Assembly: GCA_050740975.1 (NCBI GenBank)
Contig: JBOIEE010000019.1
Span: 1-5,300, forward strand
Reading direction: 5' to 3'
DNA: 5,300 nt
Source of the DNA: JBOHHR01 sp050740975
GTDB taxonomy: Bacteria; Pseudomonadota; Gammaproteobacteria; JBOHHR01
Under the pieces are notes generated by a model. That model was not told the DNA's origin and made no database searches. It worked only from the letters and a program-made list of their open reading frames with translations. A program made the position numbers and the translations under genes. Positions 1 to 5,055 of this stretch are shown piece after piece (positions within the stretch are counted from its first letter, which is position 1; every line of letters begins with the position of its first letter).

Positions 1-49
1 AAGGATCATGGAGGATCCATTGCGCTTTACCCTAACGCGTTGACTAATG
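1..49. other. Region downstream of rplQ, no clear feature
   Basis: These 49 bases follow rplQ. No GC-rich hairpin with a T-run is present. On the minus strand there is a weak 5-bp stem (GGATC at 18-14 with GATCC at 7-3) that ends two bases from the window edge. A terminator or the next gene may lie just outside. No coding frame can be supported here. Confidence 0.5.
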
Positions 50-466
50 TTACTCCTTTGTTTTCGCTTCTTTTGCTTGCTCCTTTTTCGGCGTTAGATC
101 CGCTTCTTTAGGCCTGTCAACGAGCTCGATGATCGCCATCGGGGCGTTGTCCCCAGGCCGATAACCGCATTTAACAATACGCAGGTATCCTCCCGGGCGC
201 TCGACGTATCTCGGGCCAAGCTGCTCGAACAGTTTGGTTACCGTTGGCCGGTCACGCAAACGTGCAAAGGCCAGGCGACGACGGGCCACCCCGTCTCGCT
301 TCGCTAGGGTAATTAAAGGCTCGGCCGTACTTCGCAACATCTTTGCCTTGGGCAACGTCGTTCTTATCATCTCATTACCAAACAACGACACGGCCATGTT
401 GCGAAACATAAGCTCTCGGTGGCTACTGGTACGGTTTAGTTTTTTCCCCTTGTTCTGATGACGCAT
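50..466 (-). CDS. rplQ: 50S ribosomal protein L17 with charged C-terminal tail
   Basis: L17 is a large-subunit protein located near the outlet of the peptide tunnel. The product has 138 residues, compared with 127 in E. coli. The core MRHQNKGKKLNRTSSHRELM, FRNMA, IRTTLPKAKMLR, EPLITLAKRDGVARRRLAFA and GGYLRIVKCGYRPGDNAPMA is typical of the family up to IELVDR (113-118). After that comes a tail of about 20 residues rich in Lys and Glu (119-138), which is probably disordered; this region varies widely in the family. The ATG is 18 nt after the rpoA stop, with an AGGA ribosome binding site 6 nt upstream. The stop is TAA. It is the last gene of the alpha operon. Confidence 0.97.
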   Translation of the reverse strand: MRHQNKGKKLNRTSSHRELMFRNMAVSLFGNEMIRTTLPKAKMLRSTAEPLITLAKRDGVARRRLAFARLRDRPTVTKLFEQLGPRYVERPGGYLRIVKCGYRPGDNAPMAIIELVDRPKEADLTPKKEQAKEAKTKE

Positions 467-484
467 GGTCCATCCTAAATAGAT

Positions 485-1489
485 TCAGACAGCAGCTTTT
501 TCATTGGTGCGATGCAATCCAGGCGGTGGCCAGTTTTCTAGACGCATTCCCAACGATAACCCACGAGCGGCTAAGACATCCTTTATCTCGGTGAGCGATT
601 TCTTACCCAGGTTAGGCGTCTTCAGCAATTCAACTTCGGTGCGCTGGATCAGATCGCCGATGTAATAAATGCTTTCCGCCTTCAAACAATTAGCAGAACG
701 CACCGTAAGCTCCAAATCGTCGATAGAGCGCAATAGAATGGGATCGATCTCACCGCGCTCCCTATATTCCGGCTCCGCGGCTTCCACGCCGCTGAGCTCG
801 ATGAAGACCGCTAACTGATCCTGAAGAATGCGTGCCGCGTCCCGCAGCGCGGTCGCCGGATCGACGGTGCCGCTTGTTTCCACTTCGAGGATCAGCTTGT
901 CGAGATCGGTGCGTTGTTCGACGCGCGCACTCTGCACTTCATAAGCTACGCGCCGAACCGGAGCAAACGAAGCGTCTAAACGTAATCTCCCGATCGGCCG
1001 GCTTTCTTCCTCACCGCTACCACGCGTCGTAGCCGGCTCATAACCCCGGCCGCGCACGACCTTCAAAGACATATTCAGCTCACCCGCTTCCGTAAGAGTA
1101 GCTATGTGATGACCCGGGTTAATGATCTCAACATCGTGATCGAGGGTAATGTCGCCCGCGGTGACTTCTCCGGGTCCCTTTTTGTTGAGGCTTAAGGTCG
1201 TTTCTCCTTTCGCATGCATACGGATCGCGAGACCCTTTAGATTCAATAAGATATCTATCACGTCTTCCTGTACTCCAGGGAGCGTGGAGTATTCGTGAAC
1301 GACGTTGTCGATCTCCACTTCTGTCACGGCACATCCAGGCAGGGAAGACAGAAGCACACGCCTTAAAGCATTCCCCAGTGTATGACCAAAGCCGCGACTT
1401 AAGGGCTCCAGGGTGATCTTCGCGCAGTGTTCACCGATGGCTTGGATATCAACACGCCGGGGTTTTAATAAGTGAGTAACTGGACGCAA
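485..1489 (-). CDS. rpoA: DNA-directed RNA polymerase subunit alpha
   Basis: The alpha subunit dimerises to start RNA polymerase assembly; its C-terminal domain contacts UP elements and activators. The product is 334 residues (329 in E. coli). The N-terminal domain covers about 1-235, with LLKPRRVDI, RGFGHTLGNALRRVLLSSLP (32-51), EVEIDNVVHEYST and ARVEQRTDLDKLILEVET. A linker of about 15 residues (AAEPEYRERGEIDP region) leads to the C-terminal domain from about 250. The DNA-contact residues are all kept: Arg264, Asn267, Cys268, Gly295, Lys297 and Ser298, equal to E. coli 265, 268, 269, 296, 298 and 299. The start is a TTG at 1487-1489: only eight codons separate it from the in-frame rpsD stop, none is ATG or GTG, and GGGAGGG is well placed. 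The short tail after ENWPPP is lineage-specific. The stop is TGA. Confidence 0.97.
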   Translation of the reverse strand: MRPVTHLLKPRRVDIQAIGEHCAKITLEPLSRGFGHTLGNALRRVLLSSLPGCAVTEVEIDNVVHEYSTLPGVQEDVIDILLNLKGLAIRMHAKGETTLSLNKKGPGEVTAGDITLDHDVEIINPGHHIATLTEAGELNMSLKVVRGRGYEPATTRGSGEEESRPIGRLRLDASFAPVRRVAYEVQSARVEQRTDLDKLILEVETSGTVDPATALRDAARILQDQLAVFIELSGVEAAEPEYRERGEIDPILLRSIDDLELTVRSANCLKAESIYYIGDLIQRTEVELLKTPNLGKKSLTEIKDVLAARGLSLGMRLENWPPPGLHRTNEKAAV

Positions 1490-1496
1490 AGAAGGG

Positions 1497-1503
1497 CCCT
1501 CCC
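1497..1503 (-). promoter_or_regulatory. Ribosome binding site that fixes the TTG start of rpoA
   Basis: The minus strand reads GGGAGGG in the rpsD-rpoA gap. The GGAGG core is 8 nt before the TTG at 1487-1489, an ideal distance. No ATG or GTG occurs in this frame between the rpsD stop and the conserved RpoA N-terminus, so this site supports TTG initiation. Confidence 0.75.
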
Positions 1504-1513
1504 GTGTAAGAGT

Positions 1514-2137
1514 CTACTTCGAGTAAAGTTCAACCACCAACGATTCATTTATATCTGGCGGCAAATCGGCCCGATCCGGCACTGTCTTGAAAACCCCCTC
1601 GACCTTTTTGACGTCCACTTCCACCCATTCCGGCCAACCAACTTGCTCAGCCACTGCCAGCGCATCCTGGATGCGAACTTGATTTCGTTTCTTCTCCCGC
1701 ACCGCGATCACATCATTCGGTCGCACCAGGAAGGAGGGAATGTTCACCGTCTTTCCGTTGACGGCAATCGCCTTGTGGCTTACCAATTGGCGAGCTTCGC
1801 TGCGGGTGGAGCTGAATCCCATCCGATAGACGACGTTGTCGAGGCGGCATTCCAACACTTTCAGCAAATTCTCACCCGTCGACCCGCGCTGGCGAGCGGC
1901 TCTTTTGAAATAGTTCCGGAACTGGCGTTCTAATACGCCATACATGGCTCGTAATTTTTGTTTCCCGCCGAGCTGCAATGCGTAGTCGGACATGCGACGC
2001 CGTCTGCTGCCACCATGCTGGCCCGGAGGCTTTTCCAACTGGCATTTTGACTCAAGGGGCCGCGCGCGGCTTTTCAAAGAAAGGTCGACACCCTCGCGCC
2101 GGCTAAGCTTGCACTTTGGTCCGATATATCGTGCCAT
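1514..2137 (-). CDS. rpsD: 30S ribosomal protein S4
   Basis: S4 is a primary 16S rRNA-binding protein that nucleates assembly of the 5' domain; in E. coli it also represses the alpha operon and acts in transcription antitermination. The product is 207 residues (206 in E. coli). The N-terminal part (MARYIGPKCKLSRREGVDL) is followed by PPGQHGGSRRRRMSDYA. The S4 RNA-binding domain spans about 98-160, with RLDNVVYRMGF and ARQLVSHKAIAVNG. The end DINESLVVELYSK is typical. Cys9 and Cys32 remain from the four-cysteine zinc site of Thermus-type S4, but the other two ligands are serine and arginine or are missing, so zinc binding is unlikely. The gap from rpsK is 9 nt, with only a partial AGGGA ribosome binding site. 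The stop is TAG, in frame with rpoA. Confidence 0.98.
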   Translation of the reverse strand: MARYIGPKCKLSRREGVDLSLKSRARPLESKCQLEKPPGQHGGSRRRRMSDYALQLGGKQKLRAMYGVLERQFRNYFKRAARQRGSTGENLLKVLECRLDNVVYRMGFSSTRSEARQLVSHKAIAVNGKTVNIPSFLVRPNDVIAVREKKRNQVRIQDALAVAEQVGWPEWVEVDVKKVEGVFKTVPDRADLPPDINESLVVELYSK

Positions 2138-2146
2138 TCAGAATCC

Positions 2147-2536
2147 CTACACCCTTCTGCGCTTAGGGGGACGGCATCCATTATGGGGGATGGGTGTCAC
2201 GTCCGTTATATTCGTGATCTTGAATCCGGCGGCGTTCAGTGCTCGCACGGCTGAGTCCCGCCCCGGTCCTGGACCCTTTACGTAAACATCGAGGCTTTCC
2301 ACCCCATATTCGTTCATCGTCTCCCTCATCTTTTCCGAGGCAACCTGCGCGGCAAAGGGCGTACTCTTGCGCGATCCCTTAAAGCCGCTGCCCCCGGCGC
2401 TGGCCCAGCAAAGGGCATTTCCCTGCCGGTCTGTGATGGTAATAATCGTGTTATTGAACGAGGCGTGGATATGCGCCACACCGTCCACTACCGTCTTTTT
2501 TACGCGTTTACGCGAGCGCCCTTTTGGTCTTGCCAT
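2147..2536 (-). CDS. rpsK: 30S ribosomal protein S11
   Basis: S11 lies on the platform of the small subunit near the E site and contacts the mRNA exit region. The 129-residue product equals the E. coli length. Diagnostic stretches are GVAHIHASFNNTIITITDRQ (19-38), GGSGFKGSRKSTPFAAQVA (48-66), VKGPGPGRDSAVRALNAAGF (86-105) and ITNITDVTPIPHNGCRPPKR (107-126). Asn119-Gly120 is kept; in E. coli S11 this asparagine is known to be converted to isoaspartate. Cys42 (ALCWASAGG) stands where E. coli has glycine. The start is 11 nt after the rpsM stop and lacks a clear Shine-Dalgarno sequence, so translation probably depends on coupling to rpsM. The stop is TAG. Confidence 0.98.
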   Translation of the reverse strand: MARPKGRSRKRVKKTVVDGVAHIHASFNNTIITITDRQGNALCWASAGGSGFKGSRKSTPFAAQVASEKMRETMNEYGVESLDVYVKGPGPGRDSAVRALNAAGFKITNITDVTPIPHNGCRPPKRRRV

Positions 2537-2547
2537 TGCTGAATCGT

Positions 2548-2907
2548 CTACTTTTTGCGGATAACGTGTCGCGGTCCTTTACGGCTACGGGCGTTGGTGT
2601 GCGTGCGCTGCCCACGAACCGGTAATCCCCGCCGATGGCGTATGCCTCGATAACACCCGAGATCTATCAACCGCTTAATGTCCATGGAAACTTCTCGTCG
2701 CAAGTCACCTTCCACAGGATAGCGGCCCACTTCATTTCTCAGGGCATCTAACTGCTCTTCCGAAAGGTCCGTTACCCGAGTGCCGCTAGGTACCTTAGCG
2801 GCCTCGCAGATCGCACGCGCCCGGCGACGGCCAATGCCGTAGATGTAGGTCAACGCGATTAGCGCATGCTTACGCTCTGGAATGTTTACGCCAGCTACGC
2901 GAGCCAT
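2548..2907 (-). CDS. rpsM: 30S ribosomal protein S13
   Basis: S13 sits in the head of the small subunit, forms intersubunit bridges with the 50S, and its C-terminal tail reaches the P-site tRNA. The product is 119 residues (118 in E. coli). The N-terminus MARVAGVNIPERKHALIALT leads into the YIYGIGRRRAR helix-hairpin-helix region (21-31). VEGDLRREVSMDIKRLIDLG precedes the signature CYRGIRHRRGLPVRGQRT (85-102) and TNARSRKGPR, ending in a lysine-rich tail. A strong GGAGGAG ribosome binding site supports the ATG. This is the first gene of the alpha operon in E. coli, but here it is packed 23 nt behind rpmJ and is probably cotranscribed with the spc genes. The stop is TAG. Confidence 0.98.
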   Translation of the reverse strand: MARVAGVNIPERKHALIALTYIYGIGRRRARAICEAAKVPSGTRVTDLSEEQLDALRNEVGRYPVEGDLRREVSMDIKRLIDLGCYRGIRHRRGLPVRGQRTHTNARSRKGPRHVIRKK

Positions 2908-2916
2908 TCTTTCTTA

Positions 2917-2923
2917 CTCCTCC
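2917..2923 (-). promoter_or_regulatory. Ribosome binding site of rpsM
   Basis: The minus strand reads GGAGGAG in the 23-nt gap between rpmJ and rpsM, 9 nt before the rpsM ATG. It fills much of the gap, leaving no room for a structured leader between the two genes. Confidence 0.75.
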
Positions 2924-2930
2924 GTCCGGT

Positions 2931-3044
2931 TTAACCTTGACGTTGTTTGTGTCTGGGGTTGGTGCAGATCACACGCACGGTGCCTTTGCGGCGAATGATT
3001 CGGCAACTGCGACACACCTTCTTCACCGATGCTCTAACTTTCAT
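2931..3044 (-). CDS. rpmJ: 50S ribosomal protein L36, zinc-ribbon (four-ligand) form
   Basis: L36 is the smallest large-subunit protein and helps organise 23S rRNA late in 50S assembly. Translating the minus strand from the ATG at 3042-3044 gives 37 residues: it begins MKVRASVKKVC and ends in PRHKQRQG, followed by TAA. Cys11, Cys14, Cys27 and His32 form the C-X2-C-X12-C-X4-H zinc ribbon, so this is the zinc-binding (C+) version and not the cysteine-free paralogue that some bacteria express when zinc is scarce. At 37 residues it has the length of the Thermus protein; E. coli has one more residue before the histidine. It follows secY by 20 nt and precedes rpsM by 23 nt, the usual gammaproteobacterial place. 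A good GAGGTGG ribosome binding site supports the start. Confidence 0.97.
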   Translation of the reverse strand: MKVRASVKKVCRSCRIIRRKGTVRVICTNPRHKQRQG

Positions 3045-3048
3045 CAGG

Positions 3049-3055
3049 CCACCTC
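3049..3055 (-). promoter_or_regulatory. Ribosome binding site of rpmJ
   Basis: The minus strand reads GAGGTGG inside the 20-nt gap between secY and rpmJ, with the AGGT core 6 nt before the ATG at 3042-3044. This supports the very short rpmJ reading frame as a real, independently initiated gene. Confidence 0.75.
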
Positions 3056-3064
3056 GGGCGACTA

Positions 3065-4408
3065 CTAATTGCGGCCATAGCCCTTTAAATTAGCCTTCTT
3101 CAACAAGCCCTGGTACTGGTGTGACATCAAATGGGCCTGAAGCTGAGCCATGAAGTCCATAACCACAACCACGATGATCAATAGCGAAGTACCCCCAAAG
3201 AAAAACGGCACGCTGAACTTCAGGATCAAAAACTCAGGGAGCAGGCATACCAGCGTTATGTAAATAGCGCCAAATACGGTTAAGCGGGTCATGACCTCAT
3301 CGATATACCGTGCCGTGCGTTCACCGGGGCGTATCCCCGGAACAAAGGCCCCGGACTTTTTTAAATTCTCGGCTGTTTCCTTGGGATTGAATACCAGCGC
3401 CGTATAGAAAAAACAGAAAAAAATGATGGCGCCGGCATATAACATGACGTATAGCGGCTGCCCGGGCGAGATGCCAGTCGAAATGTCTTTCAGCCAACCC
3501 ATGCCTTCGGTGGTCCCAAACCACCCTGCCAGGGTGCTGGGAAACAGGATGATGCTGGAGGCGAAAATAGGCGGAATTACTCCCGACATGTTCAACTTTA
3601 GAGGCAGATGGCTGGTCTCTCCGGCATACATGCGCCGCCCTACCTGGCGCTTTGCATAGTTTACCGCAATACGCCGCTGACCTCTTTCTACAAACACTAC
3701 CAGCCCAGTCACTACCAAAGCCAGCGTAAACAGCGCTATCACAGTCAAGACCTGCAGCTCGCCAATCCGCGCCATCTCCAGAGTGCCGGCAATCGCGGTG
3801 GGGAGCCCGGCTACGATGCCCGCGAAGATGATCATGGAAATCCCATTTCCGATCCCTCGTTCGGTGATTTGCTCTCCTAACCACATTAGGAACATGGTTC
3901 CCGCAACTAAGCTGGCAACCGCCGTGATCCGAAACCCCATACCCGGCTCGATCACGAGCCCTTGGTTTGCCGCCTGCTGTCCTTCCAGCGCCAAGGCCAC
4001 TCCCAATGCCTGAAACGCCGCCAAAACCACCGTTCCATAACGGATATATTGCGTGAGCTTGCGTCGCCCCGCCTCTCCTTCTTTCTTAAGTGCCTCGAGT
4101 TTCGGATGCACCGCGCCGAGCAACTGCACGATGATCGAGGCCGATATATACGGCATAATGCCGAGCGCAACGACGGAAAAGCGCTCTAACGCACCGCCCG
4201 AAAACATGTTAAACATATCAAGGATGGTGCCCCGCTGCTGATCAAATAGGGCCGCTAAGGCGACCGGGTCGATACCCGGTACTGGTATGTAGGAACAGAT
4301 GCGAAAAACCACCAGGGCACCGATGAGGAAAAGCACCCGCTGTCGCAATTCTGTTAATTTTCCTACTCCAGCCAGTCCGCTGGGTAGGGCCGCGCGTGAT
4401 AGAACCAT
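3065..4408 (-). CDS. secY: Protein translocase subunit SecY
   Basis: SecY is the channel subunit of the SecYEG translocon in the inner membrane. It passes unfolded secretory proteins driven by SecA and inserts membrane proteins from ribosomes. The 447-residue product (443 in E. coli) shows ten hydrophobic segments at roughly 24-42, 77-97, 122-140, 159-177, 187-204, 219-240, 276-293, 319-340, 376-393 and 403-422. The plug region after TM1 reads TILDMFNMFSGG (61-72). The cytoplasmic loop with NYAKRQVGRRMYAG (250-263) and the FVPGIRPGERTARYID loop (355-370) are conserved; Arg360 matches the essential E. coli Arg357 used in SecA-driven transport. The C-terminus KKANLKGYGRN is typical. The ATG is 5 nt after rplO and has no strong Shine-Dalgarno sequence, so coupling to rplO is likely. 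The stop is TAG. Confidence 0.98.
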   Translation of the reverse strand: MVLSRAALPSGLAGVGKLTELRQRVLFLIGALVVFRICSYIPVPGIDPVALAALFDQQRGTILDMFNMFSGGALERFSVVALGIMPYISASIIVQLLGAVHPKLEALKKEGEAGRRKLTQYIRYGTVVLAAFQALGVALALEGQQAANQGLVIEPGMGFRITAVASLVAGTMFLMWLGEQITERGIGNGISMIIFAGIVAGLPTAIAGTLEMARIGELQVLTVIALFTLALVVTGLVVFVERGQRRIAVNYAKRQVGRRMYAGETSHLPLKLNMSGVIPPIFASSIILFPSTLAGWFGTTEGMGWLKDISTGISPGQPLYVMLYAGAIIFFCFFYTALVFNPKETAENLKKSGAFVPGIRPGERTARYIDEVMTRLTVFGAIYITLVCLLPEFLILKFSVPFFFGGTSLLIIVVVVMDFMAQLQAHLMSHQYQGLLKKANLKGYGRN

Positions 4409-4413
4409 GCTAC

Positions 4414-4848
4414 TTAATCTTCGATTTTTCCACCGACCGCTTCGATCGCCAAACGCGCGCCTTTCGTGACTCGAAGCCCTTTCACAGTCACCGCACTTTC
4501 CAAATTACCGGAAGCGATTATCGTGACCCGCTTAATCCGGTGCCCAATGAGCTTGACGGCCTTGAGCGCTTGCAAGTCTATCGTTTCGCTAGGCACTTTG
4601 GCTAATTCATGCAAGCGCACTTCGCCCCTTTCCCCCGCTTTCATGGAACGAAACCCAAATTTCGGCAGGCGCCTCTGCAATGCCATCTGTCCACCCTCGT
4701 ATCCGGCTTTAACCTTACCGCCCGCTCGCGAGAGTTGGCCCTTGTGCCCGCGCCCGCAGGTCTTCCCCTGGCCGCACGCGATGCCACGGCCCACCCGTTT
4801 TCGTGGCTTTTTCGCGCCCGGGGCGGGAGCCATTGAATTCAACCGCAT
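4414..4848 (-). CDS. rplO: 50S ribosomal protein L15
   Basis: L15 is a large-subunit assembly protein whose extended, basic N-terminal arm threads through 23S rRNA. The product is 144 residues, the same length as E. coli L15. The start MRLNSMAPAPGAKKP matches the family, and the arm contains GRG...GQGKTCGRGHKGQ (residues 20-38). The globular part carries EGGQMALQRRLPKFGF and, near the end, VTVKGLRVTKGARLAIEAVG. The ATG lies one base after the rpmD TGA and has a strong GAGGAG site. Cys25 and Cys31 in the glycine-rich arm replace residues that are serine and glycine in E. coli. The stop is TAA, and secY starts 5 nt later. Confidence 0.98.
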   Translation of the reverse strand: MRLNSMAPAPGAKKPRKRVGRGIACGQGKTCGRGHKGQLSRAGGKVKAGYEGGQMALQRRLPKFGFRSMKAGERGEVRLHELAKVPSETIDLQALKAVKLIGHRIKRVTIIASGNLESAVTVKGLRVTKGARLAIEAVGGKIED

Positions 4849-4849
4849 C

Positions 4850-5038
4850 TCAAAGCTCCTCTACCTTCACGAGATAGTTAACTTTGCCTATCATGCCTCT
4901 GTTCTCTGGGGTATCCGCCACGACTACGGTTTGGCGTATGCGACGAAGCCCCAATCCGCGCAAACAGGCCTGGTGATTCGCCCGCCGCCCATACTTGCTC
5001 TTCAGCAAAGTCACCTTAATCGTCCTTGTTGTTACCAT
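4850..5038 (-). CDS. rpmD: 50S ribosomal protein L30
   Basis: L30 is a small large-subunit protein that binds 23S rRNA. The chosen ATG at 5036-5038 gives 62 residues, against 59 in E. coli. It starts MVTTRTIKVTLLKS and carries the family signature RGLGLRRIRQTV at residues 27-38, followed by DTPENRGMI and a terminal YLVKVEE. The frame stays open upstream into rpsE, but that extension has no L30 similarity and would overlap rpsE extensively, so the internal ATG is preferred. The 17-nt gap from rpsE holds no strong Shine-Dalgarno sequence, which suggests coupling to rpsE translation. The stop is TGA, and its last codons (GAG GAG CTT) double as the ribosome binding site of rplO. Confidence 0.96.
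   Translation of the reverse strand: MVTTRTIKVTLLKSKYGRRANHQACLRGLGLRRIRQTVVVADTPENRGMIGKVNYLVKVEEL
4856..4861 (-). promoter_or_regulatory. Ribosome binding site of rplO, embedded in the end of rpmD
   Basis: The minus strand reads GAGGAG within the last glutamate codons of rpmD, 7 nt before the rplO ATG. The rpmD stop TGA and the rplO ATG are separated by one base. This layout indicates tight translational coupling: ribosomes ending L30 uncover or directly reuse the L15 initiation site. Confidence 0.75.
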
Positions 5039-5055
5039 CGTTTGACCAGCCGATA

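Noticed and set aside
1..9. Possible start of another gene after rplQ (ATG at 9-7, minus strand)
   Set aside because: Only three codons are visible and there is no ribosome binding site before it, so coding cannot be supported.
3..18. Possible terminator hairpin downstream of rplQ
   Set aside because: The stem is only 5 bp (GGATC/GATCC) with a 6-nt loop, and the sequence ends two bases after it, so no T-run can be seen. The evidence is too weak to call a terminator.
1472..1933. 153-codon plus-strand frame opposite rpsD
   Set aside because: It is antisense to conserved S4 coding sequence, with no family similarity and no sign of its own expression signals.
3321..3884. 187-codon minus-strand frame inside secY
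   Set aside because: It overlaps conserved SecY coding sequence in another frame. The product is rich in Arg, His and Trp with no recognisable domain, typical of an out-of-frame shadow.
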